From the IMG/VR virus record IMGVR_UViG_3300028563_000012, positions 38,535-102,534 of that record: a stretch of DNA of 64,000 bases; one strand, given 5' to 3'. The translations under genes and the position numbers were made by a program. Positions 1 through 9,155 of this stretch are shown one piece after another. Within the stretch, counting starts at the first letter, position 1. The number at the start of each line of letters is the position of its first letter. The notes beneath the pieces were generated by a model. It ran no database searches and was not told where the DNA came from. It saw nothing but the letters and a program-made list of their open reading frames with translations. Source of the stretch: a virus.

Positions 1-1089
1 CACGCCCATCGCGCTGATGTATCCGTACAGCTCCTTCATCTGGTCCAAGCGGCCGGTGTCTATTAGCACCCGCGTGCCTTCCCTGGCATGTTTCACGGCG
101 ACATCAGCCAAGAGCTTGTTGCGTGGCCTGCACGTGGCAACGCAGTCACGTACGACACGCTGCCATGACCACCCTTTTACGCTTTGAGGGTGCTGAAAGC
201 GTAGGAATGTGATATTGGGCGCCATGATCATCCCGGCCTTGATCAGGCGGCCCATCGATACACGGTACAAGATCCCGCCGGTAACCGCCTTCATCCAGAT
301 GTTGGCGCTCTGATTCTCACGCAAGCGAGACACGAACACCGTGGCAGATAGGCCGATCTTGAACCAGGCATCACATTGCATGGCGATGTTGCGCCAAGCG
401 GGCCCTTCCATGTGGTGATTTTCATCCACGAATAGCAAGTCAACGTTGGCCAATAGCCAAATGATATCGGACTTGTGCTTGGATGAACCCAGGCCTGCCA
501 AGAGCGATTGGATGGTGGCCACGGTCACCATCTCTTTCGTGTCGTATTCACCTTCACCAACCATCCCAATTTGGAATTCTTGGCCAAAGCACTCCTTGAA
601 TGCATTGATGGTCTGCCCGAGCAACAAATCAGATGGAACCACGAACAATGTGCGGCAACCCAAAGCCCGAGCGAGCGCGGCCGCGGTGCGTGTTTTGCCC
701 GAGCGGATCGGCAGGTTGAGAATGCCTTTGCCTGAAAACACCCCACGATTCTTGAGAGCAGCCTTCACCGCGGCTGATTGGTAGTCACGCAGTGGTTGGA
801 CGAGCCAAGGTGCCGTCCAAAGTCCCAAGGTTGGCTTGCGCCGCATGTCAACCATTTCGGCGCCGGGAAACTCAGCGCACACCTCGGACATCACACCCGT
901 CGGAGCGATGTGATAATCGCCCTTGCGTGATTTTCGCAACAAATGCTCTCGCCCGTCCCAATATCCGTTGCGATATGCGTCACTGAATTCAGCACCGGCA
1001 ACAGGATACGATGTCAGATCGTCAACCTGTTTCATCTCATCTTCGGTGCCCCAAACACGGCTCAACGTGTTGGTTACTTCGACTTTCAT
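1..1089 (-). CDS. SF2 DNA/RNA helicase, N-terminal part (runs off the window)
   Basis: The first 363 codons of an ATP-driven superfamily 2 helicase are present; the C-terminal part lies beyond the left edge. Visible motifs are a Q-motif-like LRDYQ near residue 100, Walker A PIRSGKT near 127-133, Walker B/motif II VDENH near 221-225 and motif III GLSAT near 246. The second RecA lobe has just begun at the edge (VLIDTG). The DENH form of motif II and the short N-terminal domain resemble phage UvsW-like repair and recombination helicases, but the exact subfamily is inferred. The ATG at 1087-1089 lies just past a strong terminator, so the gene needs its own promoter or read-through. No strong Shine-Dalgarno is visible. 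Confidence 0.85.
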   Translation of the reverse strand, partial: MKVEVTNTLSRVWGTEDEMKQVDDLTSYPVAGAEFSDAYRNGYWDGREHLLRKSRKGDYHIAPTGVMSEVCAEFPGAEMVDMRRKPTLGLWTAPWLVQPLRDYQSAAVKAALKNRGVFSGKGILNLPIRSGKTRTAAALARALGCRTLFVVPSDLLLGQTINAFKECFGQEFQIGMVGEGEYDTKEMVTVATIQSLLAGLGSSKHKSDIIWLLANVDLLFVDENHHMEGPAWRNIAMQCDAWFKIGLSATVFVSRLRENQSANIWMKAVTGGILYRVSMGRLIKAGMIMAPNITFLRFQHPQSVKGWSWQRVVRDCVATCRPRNKLLADVAVKHAREGTRVLIDTGRLDQMKELYGYISAMGV

Positions 1090-1106
1090 CTTGGATATTC
1101 TTTGCC

Positions 1107-1161
1107 AAAAGAAAACGCCGTCCAAGAGTCCGGTTGCCCGATGGTGCTCTCTTGGACGGCG
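1107..1161 (-). terminator. Intrinsic terminator ending the tail operon
   Basis: On the minus strand a perfect 13-bp stem (arms 1149-1161 and 1116-1128, core GCCGTCCAAGAG) with a 20-nt loop is followed by GTTTTCTTTT. It lies 46 nt after the stop of the large fibre gene and before the helicase start, so it should stop the long leftward structural transcript. Confidence 0.88.
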
Positions 1162-1206
1162 CCCCAATGCCGATTACTTATTTGCGAAGCTGCGAATGCT
1201 AATTGG

Positions 1207-3471
1207 TCAAATGGATAGGCGTTTCACGTTCATGTTGAAGCCTTCGGCTGACATGAAGATGATGTCCCCGCTAACAGCATTCAGCTGGCTGAAGGTGAAG
1301 TTTGCTGGGATGAATGTTCTTTTCCTGAAGTGCATGTTGATTCTGGTTTGCGTTGACATGCCAATCGCGCCATCTCTTGCAAATGTGCCAACGATGTAGT
1401 TGGCGCTGTCGTATTGGCTTGCGACATTGCAAGCGAAAACAGGCACCAGACGCGGGTTGGTGTCGCACGGGATGTAATGAGCATCCAACTCCATCATGGT
1501 CGACGGGGCAGGCGCGCCAACCATTGGGATGACTTCTGGCGAGCCTGAAACTGTGTCCGCGGTGTGGCAAAAGCCACTCGTGCCGTATATTGACACACCA
1601 CCACCAAATTTTTGCGCATTGCAAGAATAAACCCAATCACCCTCAATGATGCAGCTGCGGTAGGAAAGCGTGGCTGCCGCCCGATACCCAATCCCGATGT
1701 ACAGCGTTGCTGCTCTTGGAATGGTGTTGCCGCCGCTGTCAGTGATGTCGTTTACGGCGCGGCCGCGTGATGGCGCGACGCTGCAAGCAACGACTTTCAA
1801 TGGGGCTGAGTTGGCTCTGTATGGCGTTGCGTACGCGTTTGCGAGTTGGCAGTGTCTTCCTCCGCAAAGGTAGATGTAGAATGGCACATCAGTCCCGGCG
1901 GGGGTGCCAGGTTGCAACGTCGATGAGATCTCTGCCGTGATCCCTTGGTCATTTGGAAAGTATTCAATGCGCTCGCCATCAATCAACGGGATGTGCTCGA
2001 CTCCAGCAGGCAACTTGATTACGGAATCCGTGGCGCTATTGACAAGCGACCAAACAGGCGTGCAGCCTGTCAGAATGCCGTGGAAGCTGCTGAATGGACC
2101 TTCGATCCTGCGATGGAGCAAGCGCACAAATCCAAAATCATAGGCAGTGGTGCCGCCGCCTGGAGGGACGGTGACTGCAAACAGCCCGATCTTGTTGCTT
2201 GGAACGGTTGGCAGAACAGGGGCACCGCTCGCTGTTCCGGTGATGATTGACAACGTGCACAAAGTTCCGGGCATGGCGGCAGCATTGACTGCCACAATGT
2301 CGTAACGCGTGTTCATAGCATCCGCAGCAGCGTGGAGCAAAGTGGCGGCAGCCCATGCTATTTCGCTGAAATCAGACATTCCAGGGCCCGTGCCACCAAT
2401 TGGCGCATTTGCACTTCCAGCGTCGTAAATGACATGCAATCCAGTTCCTGCTGTTGCACCTGGGACCTTCTGCAAAGCGGGTATTGGGGTCGAATCTCCG
2501 GCCATTCCTGAGATGATGGATCCATTCGCATCCAAAATATTGGAACGCTTGCCGCTATCACGCATGAAATTGTGCGTGTACGATTCAACCAGAGCAGCCT
2601 GGTCTGCGATCCCGTAAGGGGCCACTGATTGGCCGATGTTGTCGATGTTTCCGGTGGGGATGGGAGTGCTGGCGCTCACAGACAAAACATGCCCCAAGAA
2701 CAAGATGCCAGAGCCTCCAAGCAACGGATGGACTGCGTGATCTGTGACCAACGGGCCCATGAGCATGACTTGGTAGTCTGAGGCCGTAGTTGACGGAACG
2801 GTTTGACCACACCCGTTGGCGATGGTGACATAGTTACCGCCGCCATCATGGGCAATGGTGCCAATTTGGAACGCATTCTCAACCAAGACGCCACGGACAG
2901 CACCGGGACCGCCATCGGATGTCGACTTCAGCCAAACTCGAACACTGCGACCTGAATGGTCATCAGCGGAGGCCATCATGAATGCCGTGTTGACGTACAT
3001 CTTGATCGATGTTCCGGCAGCAGTTACGCTGTCAGGATTGGCCAAATAACCCAACAACTCTATGTAGTTGGTGTACTCAGCATCGCCTGTTCGTGGGTTG
3101 GTCTCGATGCCGTTGTCCACTTCTACTTGGGTTGTTGCAATGTCATACGTCTTCGTGCCTGGTGGGATTGGGACGTTTTGCAAGTCGGAGTGAGAACGAT
3201 CACCAGCCGGACCGGAAAGCAATGACTGGATGATTCTGCCCAAGCCATCAGTGCCAATGAAATCATCGACGGCTGCGATGTTGACATGGTTGTTTCCAGT
3301 CGGAACGATGCCGCCGTTGGTCAGATTCACAAACAAGCAGCTACGATTCCACAACCTTTTGGTCGCTGCTCTTTGCGATCCGATCAGGTAGTCCAAAATC
3401 CCCTGCTTCAAGGTGTCAAGCGGCAGGATCTTCTTGTTGTAGATTCTCGCATATTGATCAGTGGTTGGCAT
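1207..3471 (-). CDS. Large tail fibre / receptor-binding-type protein
   Basis: This 754-residue protein is rich in Gly, Ala, Ser and Thr with alternating beta-type sequence, typical of distal tail proteins. It follows the gpJ-like and gpI-like genes, where P2- and PBSX-like phages encode their fibres. The N-terminal 60 residues are helical (LKQGILDYLIGSQRAATKR) and may be the baseplate attachment segment. The rest has no family I recognise. The ATG at 3469-3471 is preceded by GAGGTG. It is the last gene before the terminator at 1107-1161. The role comes from position and composition, not a known domain. Confidence 0.7.
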   Translation of the reverse strand: MPTTDQYARIYNKKILPLDTLKQGILDYLIGSQRAATKRLWNRSCLFVNLTNGGIVPTGNNHVNIAAVDDFIGTDGLGRIIQSLLSGPAGDRSHSDLQNVPIPPGTKTYDIATTQVEVDNGIETNPRTGDAEYTNYIELLGYLANPDSVTAAGTSIKMYVNTAFMMASADDHSGRSVRVWLKSTSDGGPGAVRGVLVENAFQIGTIAHDGGGNYVTIANGCGQTVPSTTASDYQVMLMGPLVTDHAVHPLLGGSGILFLGHVLSVSASTPIPTGNIDNIGQSVAPYGIADQAALVESYTHNFMRDSGKRSNILDANGSIISGMAGDSTPIPALQKVPGATAGTGLHVIYDAGSANAPIGGTGPGMSDFSEIAWAAATLLHAAADAMNTRYDIVAVNAAAMPGTLCTLSIITGTASGAPVLPTVPSNKIGLFAVTVPPGGGTTAYDFGFVRLLHRRIEGPFSSFHGILTGCTPVWSLVNSATDSVIKLPAGVEHIPLIDGERIEYFPNDQGITAEISSTLQPGTPAGTDVPFYIYLCGGRHCQLANAYATPYRANSAPLKVVACSVAPSRGRAVNDITDSGGNTIPRAATLYIGIGYRAAATLSYRSCIIEGDWVYSCNAQKFGGGVSIYGTSGFCHTADTVSGSPEVIPMVGAPAPSTMMELDAHYIPCDTNPRLVPVFACNVASQYDSANYIVGTFARDGAIGMSTQTRINMHFRKRTFIPANFTFSQLNAVSGDIIFMSAEGFNMNVKRLSI

Positions 3472-3482
3472 CGTCGAACACC

Positions 3483-4766
3483 TCAGAAGTTGGCTGTTTT
3501 GTCAATCGTACCGCGGCGGCTGGTCCCGCTGCTCAGCTGAACAACCGCGTACCTCAATGGTAGTATATGGACTTCAGACATCCGAACCATTGCCGAATCA
3601 CCAGAGAAGCTGAAGTTGATGCCACCTTGCTGGTTGGCCCCGGTCACCGTGACGCGATCACCGCTGGTGGGCAATATCAGGTTCCCATCGAGGTAGATTC
3701 GGGTGCCAGTGTTCGAGCCGTCGATCACGAACGACTCGATGCGGATGTTGAACCAAACTCCGGCCATCAACTCGATGCGCGTGGCGTCATCTTGAGCGAC
3801 CGTGACCCAGCTGCCGCCGGAATGAGACTGCAACATCACCCGTGTGCTGTTGGTTGATAGCACCAAGCGCATAGCTCCGACGGCGCCTGAGTTGGGCAGA
3901 TACCATTGGAAGATGATGGCAGATGTCGAGCTGTTGAATTGGAAATCCGTCGAGATCTCGACATTCCCCAAGCCGGCCGGGGTTGTGCATGTGATGCGCG
4001 GCGTCAGCGTGACCCCGGCAGCGACTGTCATGACGTTGTTTGCAACAACGGGATCGGGGCCTGTCACAACCCAAAGAGGCGCGCCTGTTCCTGACAAACT
4101 CATGTCATCCAAGAATTCCAACAATTGCACTTCGATTTTTTCACATATTGGTCGCTGGATCGCGATCATGTCAAGCAACAACTCCTTGTCTGTGTTGCCC
4201 GTGTCCATGATTTTCAGCAGTGACCATGTGCTGGCATAACGGTCGATTGGTTGGATGTGAGTCGCCAAATACGTGCAATCGCCAGCAACGTCAACATTGT
4301 ATGGCCCGCCAATTGCGTATGGCAGCGATGCGTCGCTGCTATTGTCTAATTCCAAACTGGTCTCACCGCACACCCAGCGGTACTTGAACCAATCCAAATA
4401 CACAGCAGAGCGCCCGGTGAGTGTGCGAATGGCCGAAAACAAGCCGGGAAGTGTTCCAAGCTGTTTCCAAAGCGACGGAGCGAGCTTCACGAGTTGGCGC
4501 AACTTCGCAGTGCTCAACCTTGACACAATATCATACAAGTCAGGCCCGAGTCCCACCAGATCCTTGTAATACCATAGCAAGTCATCCCGGACGCGATCCG
4601 GTGATATTTGGTCAAACAGGGCGATGATCTTCCCTTCGATCAGTTGGTGCTGGGCTTGGTTGCCGAGCATGAAGCGCTTTAGCAACTGCTTTGCGGCATC
4701 ATCATCACGTAGCGGTTTGGCAATATTGCTGTATGCGTCAAATTGCCCTTGCCATTCAATTCCCAT
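3483..4766 (-). CDS. Baseplate protein gpI-like with a concanavalin-like C-terminal domain
   Basis: The gene lies directly after the gpJ-like gene, the usual place of P2 gpI/XkdU, which finishes the baseplate wedge and anchors fibres. About the first 200 of 427 residues are helical and fit the gpI/tail-protein-I layout (LVKLAPSLWKQLGTLPGLF, then LTGRSAVYLDWFKYRW). Residues from about 210 to 400 look like a jelly-roll lectin fold: LGNVEISTDFQF, IIFQWYLPN, WFNIRIESFVIDG, TRIYLDG. gpI proteins usually lack this, so the gene seems to have gained a carbohydrate-binding-type module. Twelve nucleotides separate it from the gpJ-like stop. Confidence 0.72.
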   Translation of the reverse strand: MGIEWQGQFDAYSNIAKPLRDDDAAKQLLKRFMLGNQAQHQLIEGKIIALFDQISPDRVRDDLLWYYKDLVGLGPDLYDIVSRLSTAKLRQLVKLAPSLWKQLGTLPGLFSAIRTLTGRSAVYLDWFKYRWVCGETSLELDNSSDASLPYAIGGPYNVDVAGDCTYLATHIQPIDRYASTWSLLKIMDTGNTDKELLLDMIAIQRPICEKIEVQLLEFLDDMSLSGTGAPLWVVTGPDPVVANNVMTVAAGVTLTPRITCTTPAGLGNVEISTDFQFNSSTSAIIFQWYLPNSGAVGAMRLVLSTNSTRVMLQSHSGGSWVTVAQDDATRIELMAGVWFNIRIESFVIDGSNTGTRIYLDGNLILPTSGDRVTVTGANQQGGINFSFSGDSAMVRMSEVHILPLRYAVVQLSSGTSRRGTIDKTANF

Positions 4767-4778
4767 GTTGGCTGCCTA

Positions 4779-6980
4779 TCATTTTGCCGTTGTCGTGATG
4801 TTGATGGTGACGGATCCCAGCACAGGCAACTCGCGCGGGCTGAGCAAGACGTTGGACGCCGGGGATGTCAAGATCATGTCAGTCGGCCTTGGGATGCTCT
4901 CCATGATGATGTCGGTCAACTTGGCAGTTGCCACCTTGCTGCCAAACGACCAAAGCCAATTGCCGTCCGGATCCTTGGCCAACGGGTGCAAGAAGCCAGC
5001 CAACGCTGTTAGCACCGCAGACGTTTCGCCATTCTCCACAGTCACAACAACATCAATCGTGCGGGGCACAAAGTTGGTGGCATAAACCTTGTTGTTGAAC
5101 ACGCAGTTCATCTTGGTCTTGGTGCGGGCGTTGAACTGCGTGTCCAAATCATCCAAAACACCAGACACCACAGGATCGCCACCGGTGCCCACCACTACAA
5201 CTTCAAGCGTCTTTGGGCCAAACGACTCCTCAACAGCAATCGAACGAGCAACAGGCCGAGAACCGTCTGCGGCCACGTAGGCAGTTGCCAAGTATTCAGC
5301 ATCAACAGCGGTCACCACGCGCTCATTGGAACGTAAGGCAATGGGAGCAGCAGCCTTCAAACGCATCAAGTCTGCGTCAGTGGATCCTTCCATGTTCGAC
5401 CAACCAGATGCTGCTCTTGGGTTGGTTACGGTGGCAAACCAAGCAATTCCGGACATGTTGACTGTGACCGTGTTGGCGCCCACGTTCCCATCTTGATCCG
5501 CGACCAATGTACGGTACAAGGAGCGTATGCTGTCCGTGCCAACATCGGGCACCTTGCCGTTGTTCCCGTCTCCAAAGTAGATGTCGCAAATGCCATCATC
5601 GTCAAACGCTTTGGTGTAGTGTTTGTCGGTTGGTGTGCTATTCAGAAAGTTGGGCACATTGACCCACGTCGATTCGATGCCGCCCTCAGTCACCAAAATG
5701 GACAAAATGCTGTCATCTATGACAGGGAAATTGGACAACTGGAAGTGTTGATTTGGCGTGCCATCGCTGGAACCCAACGGATCATCTTCGTACGATTTGC
5801 CTTGGGTAGCCGTGAACATCTGGTATTGGTTCCCGTCACTGATGGATGCGCTGCCAAATGTGAAAGTTGGCGTCCCATCGGTCGATACCACCCGCCAACG
5901 CATCCAATGCATGTTGTCACCACCGGCTGGCATCCCGATCGTGGTGCGAGTCCAACCTGCCGTGACAGACCAAGGAAGGTTGAGCGCGACATCAACCGGA
6001 TCCGCGCTGGCGGTCGACAGCCCGTTGGTGCCATCAGCCGTTATGGATAGAGCGCGCCATGCACTACCAACTGTGTAGTCATTGGTGGAAAGCGATGGCT
6101 GGGCTTGGCCTAGCAACGCGGTCAACCCGGACGTTGAAGCGATGTTGATTCCACCTTGATACGTTGATGTCACGTCTTGGAAAGCGCCGGTCAGGTTGCA
6201 ACGCACGCGAACAATCGCGCCTGCCATATTTGTGGAACCTAGGATGGTGGTCAAGTCGAACACCAGCGCTGCTGCTCCGGAAACTTGCTGGAGTGTCACG
6301 CCCTTTGGGACACTTTGATCCAAGTTGCCATCGTAGTATTCCCAAACACCCGCCATCACACCAGCGGTACGGGCACTGAGGATGATGCGCAACAAATCCC
6401 ACATCACACCAGTGTGCCCAAAATATATGGCATTATTTGCCGATGTTGTAGTCCAAGGCGTCCAAGGGTTGTTTGCCAAGACATCAGCTGTGTGATCTGT
6501 GAAATTCGAGCCGTTCCAAGATGCCACCATGCCAACCTGATCAGTCCGCGCGGTGATCACATCTGCCAAGACTTCGTATTCAACAGACGGATTCCCACGA
6601 GCAGCCATGGTGGAGAACCTTGACCCATTCGGAACCGTCGTGGTTGTGGATTCGAATATCTGGGTCAATTTGCCAAGCACACCAACAGCGGCCGGGGTTG
6701 CCTGTTCTAGTTGCTGGCCAATGGCCGCAAGCAGATCCACGTGGCTGCTCCGCAATTTGGCCGTCGGCAAAAACATCTCGTTGGCAACCATGTCCAACAT
6801 GACCATGTTGTGGTGCCCGGATGCGGCACTGGCACGTGCCAGTTGGATATGTGGTTCAAGCGCATCCTCGTCCGTGAGCTCAGGGCAATTCACCCGCATG
6901 TATGCGATCAAGTCTTCCAGCAGTTCTGGATAAAAATGACTTGAATAATTCAATGATGGGACGTTGACTGTGGTTGCCAT
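4779..6980 (-). CDS. Baseplate wedge protein J-like (gpJ/XkdT/gp6 family)
   Basis: The 733-residue product matches the baseplate J family, which forms the wedge ring that opens on contraction. The N-terminal region has a wedge-type helical start (FYPELLEDLIAYMRVNCPEL). The C-terminal third carries the family's recognisable pattern: VDAEYLATAYVAADG, VARSIAVEE, LEVVVVGTGGDPV, then VPRTIDVVVTVENGE and a terminal LP.LGSVTI strand. The middle is longer than in P2 gpJ (about 300 residues), so this is one of the large versions. It sits 3 nt after the gp25-like gene and 12 nt before the gpI-like gene, the classic wedge gene order. Confidence 0.85.
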   Translation of the reverse strand: MATTVNVPSLNYSSHFYPELLEDLIAYMRVNCPELTDEDALEPHIQLARASAASGHHNMVMLDMVANEMFLPTAKLRSSHVDLLAAIGQQLEQATPAAVGVLGKLTQIFESTTTTVPNGSRFSTMAARGNPSVEYEVLADVITARTDQVGMVASWNGSNFTDHTADVLANNPWTPWTTTSANNAIYFGHTGVMWDLLRIILSARTAGVMAGVWEYYDGNLDQSVPKGVTLQQVSGAAALVFDLTTILGSTNMAGAIVRVRCNLTGAFQDVTSTYQGGINIASTSGLTALLGQAQPSLSTNDYTVGSAWRALSITADGTNGLSTASADPVDVALNLPWSVTAGWTRTTIGMPAGGDNMHWMRWRVVSTDGTPTFTFGSASISDGNQYQMFTATQGKSYEDDPLGSSDGTPNQHFQLSNFPVIDDSILSILVTEGGIESTWVNVPNFLNSTPTDKHYTKAFDDDGICDIYFGDGNNGKVPDVGTDSIRSLYRTLVADQDGNVGANTVTVNMSGIAWFATVTNPRAASGWSNMEGSTDADLMRLKAAAPIALRSNERVVTAVDAEYLATAYVAADGSRPVARSIAVEESFGPKTLEVVVVGTGGDPVVSGVLDDLDTQFNARTKTKMNCVFNNKVYATNFVPRTIDVVVTVENGETSAVLTALAGFLHPLAKDPDGNWLWSFGSKVATAKLTDIIMESIPRPTDMILTSPASNVLLSPRELPVLGSVTINITTTAK

Positions 6981-6983
6981 GAT

Positions 6984-7394
6984 TTACCTGACGGTGAAAG
7001 AGCCACCAGCGGAGCGAGAGATGGTGAGGTTGTCTGGCTTGTTTTCCTCAAGGTTGATATATGACACATCTGCTGTCATCTCGCCATCAACAGAAGTGAA
7101 AGTGATGGGGCCGTCTAGCGATGCTCGATTCTCCAATGACAACCGTTTGAATAACGCCTTGATTCTGACACGCAGATCAGATTGCGCATCTTCATTGTTC
7201 AACTCAAAAATGTGCTGGCTTCCCAACCCCAGATCGTCTTGGAATGGATTTTCACTGTCACAGTCCTGAAGGTTGTTGCGAATCAGCTTTTTCAATTGGT
7301 CCAAGCCGGTGGACCGCTTCAAACCGCCACGGCCGTCAGAGTCCATCGGCGAGTCGATGCCAACCTTGCCTGTCCCTGTTGGCAATTTAGGCAA
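6984..7394 (-). CDS. gp25/gpW-like baseplate wedge protein
   Basis: This 136-residue protein is of the T4 gp25 / XkdS lysozyme-like wedge family, which links the gpJ-like ring to the sheath. Supporting segments are GLDQLKKLIRNNLQDCDSENPFQ, LNNEDAQSDLRVRIKALFKRL and a C-terminal beta part. The start is a TTG at 7392-7394 with a good Shine-Dalgarno (GGAG, 7 nt upstream) inside the lysozyme gene, giving an 8-nt overlap. An in-frame ATG 16 codons later is a less likely start. The position between hub proteins and gpJ fits. Confidence 0.85.
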   Translation of the reverse strand: MPKLPTGTGKVGIDSPMDSDGRGGLKRSTGLDQLKKLIRNNLQDCDSENPFQDDLGLGSQHIFELNNEDAQSDLRVRIKALFKRLSLENRASLDGPITFTSVDGEMTADVSYINLEENKPDNLTISRSAGGSFTVR

Positions 7395-8079
7395 TTGGTT
7401 GCTCCGCTACGAAGTTCACATCACAACACCCTATTCCAGGAACATTGTGGTAGATCCCGGTCCCACGTGGTGGTTCCCCGCCATCAGTCCACTGGAACAC
7501 CTTCCAATTGGCCCACGGAGCTGGAAGCTTGTCAGGCGGCATCGGATTTGGCATGTGATATCTGGGAACCCAAAGGTCAACGAACTTTGCTCGCTCCCAA
7601 GTAGGGTTGCCAATCACCAGCCAATGCCGATAGCTGGTGTACAACAGCGGCCGCGAACCATTGAGGATCCCGGAAGCGTCCAGGTGGGCATAGAACTGAT
7701 CCAGATACTCCAGGCCGTGGCGCTTCACGACATCAGGATCAACGTTCTCATAGCTTTTGGTTTCAAAATCAGCACATAGACGTTCGCGCGGTTCCAAATC
7801 GCCCACTGCTTTGATCAGCAGATCCGCTTGGTCTTTGGGCGATTTCTCGATGTGCAAGAATGCGTAATACACCCCAATCGTGAAGTTGGGGCTTTGTCGA
7901 AATCCCAACTTGTTTGCCTTGAACGTGGGATCTGTGTATGATGTGCCTTCCGTGGCCTTAGCGCCGAAAAAGCGCGCGCCTGAAGCTGCCAGAGCACCCC
8001 AATCCTTTACGGGATCCCACTTGGAGATGTCAGGGCCCCAAATCTTTCCATCTGTTGTGACGGTGTTGGTTTGGGTCAC
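7387..8079 (-). CDS. GH25 lysozyme (muramidase), probable endolysin
   Basis: The 230-residue enzyme belongs to glycoside hydrolase family 25, which cuts the MurNAc-GlcNAc bond of peptidoglycan. The family signature is clear: GPDISKW near residues 15-21, a GAKATEGTSYTDPTF strand, IGVYYAFLH, and catalytic acids in LCADFE (about D104 and E106). No signal peptide or wall-binding domain is seen, so it would need a holin-like route or act within the baseplate. The start is the GTG at 8077-8079: GGGGAG lies 8 nt upstream and the codon overlaps the previous stop as GTGA. It is followed directly by the gp25-like gene, so lysis and baseplate genes are interleaved. Confidence 0.9.
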   Translation of the reverse strand: MTQTNTVTTDGKIWGPDISKWDPVKDWGALAASGARFFGAKATEGTSYTDPTFKANKLGFRQSPNFTIGVYYAFLHIEKSPKDQADLLIKAVGDLEPRERLCADFETKSYENVDPDVVKRHGLEYLDQFYAHLDASGILNGSRPLLYTSYRHWLVIGNPTWERAKFVDLWVPRYHMPNPMPPDKLPAPWANWKVFQWTDGGEPPRGTGIYHNVPGIGCCDVNFVAEQPIA

Positions 8080-8624
8080 GGCTGTGACTCCCCATAGGTT
8101 GCCCACGGCGATGGCACTTGTGGCAGGTTTGGCCTTGCGCTTTGCAAACGTGGCGGGATCAATTGATATTGGTGAGACGTGATGATGACTTGTTCGTCGA
8201 TGTACCGTCGCAGGAGAGGGATTTGCTTGTCCATAGTGTTGGACACTGCTTTGGTGATTGCGTTCTCAAAGGAGCCAGGCGCCAACCAAAGGAAAAGACC
8301 CAAAAACGAGCCAATCACCGTCGTGCAGATGATGATGGCTGTTTTGAGTTGCTTGTATCCTTTGGCTGCAGGGCATGCGCGTTCATGTTCCAGTATCGCT
8401 ATGTCCATGGCGTCCTTGGAGACGGATGTCGGTGGTGGAGTTATCTGTTGCGCTGCTGCGATTTGATCTGCAGCATCCTTCATGACTTCTGCAGCATTTT
8501 GCAAATTGTCAAGGGTGTCGTCCAGCGCCCGCTGCTTTCCGGTATCAGTGAGTGACTGGACAACACCATTCGCGTCATCATCGCTTTGTTGCGATCTGGA
8601 TGTTTTTGGCTTTTCACCATTCAC
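8076..8624 (-). CDS. Single-pass membrane protein in the lysis block
   Basis: About 182 residues with one strong transmembrane segment near residues 98-117 (TAIIICTTVIGSFLGLFLWL), a charged helical N-terminal half (NLQNAAEVMKDAADQIAAAQQ) and a basic C-terminal tail. The layout would suit a holin accessory or an inner-membrane spanin-like protein, given its place between a lipoprotein and the GH25 lysozyme, but no family is recognised. I start it at the GTG at 8622-8624, which overlaps the lipoprotein stop as GTGA. An ATG at 8648 would add eight residues and is possible. Confidence 0.62.
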   Translation of the reverse strand: MNGEKPKTSRSQQSDDDANGVVQSLTDTGKQRALDDTLDNLQNAAEVMKDAADQIAAAQQITPPPTSVSKDAMDIAILEHERACPAAKGYKQLKTAIIICTTVIGSFLGLFLWLAPGSFENAITKAVSNTMDKQIPLLRRYIDEQVIITSHQYQLIPPRLQSARPNLPQVPSPWATYGESQP

Positions 8625-9151
8625 GGGGCGCATGCCACGGTGCCGCATTTTCTGATGCTCACTTGTGTTTTTGCAGCCGCCAAACAGTCCAACTTCATGT
8701 CTACGACTGTTGACGACTTGTTTTTATTGCAAGCTTCCAAACAACTAGTGGCTTCGCGGCATTTTAGGCGTTTGACGTTGTTGCATGCGGCCGTGCACTT
8801 ATCAGCTTGGGCACTTGGGAGCAAGGCGCATTCGACCGTGCCGCACTGCCTAACTTGGTCCACGGTCTGAGCGCTGTTCAAGCACCCAACCTTCAAGTCG
8901 GTCACAGTGCTTCCGTTTTCATCGTTGTACACGAAAGCATGAATGCAGTCGGGATCCGCGCCTTCTGTGCAATGGAGCTTGTATAGCTTGTCGCAGAGCG
9001 CCTGATAGGTGATTGATTGGACGTCCGTCTTTGACGGTGCGTCGGATGTCACGGCAGCATCCGGAAGTGGGAACGGCGTTGGGGGCATTGGATGCGGGCA
9101 GGCCGTGAAAAGCAACGCCATGCCGAGCGCTATGATTGCAGGTTTCAACAT
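8621..9151 (-). CDS. Cysteine-rich lipoprotein with a tandem repeat
   Basis: The 176-residue protein begins with a lipoprotein signal (MLKPAIIALGMALLFTAC), with lipobox LFTAC and lipidated Cys at residue 18, followed by a proline-rich linker. The mature part holds two related Cys-rich units: the first ends VRQCGTVECA and the second IRKCGTVACA, each preceded by paired cysteines and a D-K-CL.AA motif. The start ATG at 9149-9151 is set by GGAG 9 nt upstream; an in-frame ATG eight codons earlier overlaps the previous gene. It lies between the papain-like protease and the membrane protein, so an outer-spanin-like role is possible but unproven. Confidence 0.75.
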   Translation of the reverse strand: MLKPAIIALGMALLFTACPHPMPPTPFPLPDAAVTSDAPSKTDVQSITYQALCDKLYKLHCTEGADPDCIHAFVYNDENGSTVTDLKVGCLNSAQTVDQVRQCGTVECALLPSAQADKCTAACNNVKRLKCREATSCLEACNKNKSSTVVDMKLDCLAAAKTQVSIRKCGTVACAP

Positions 9152-9155
9152 GAGG

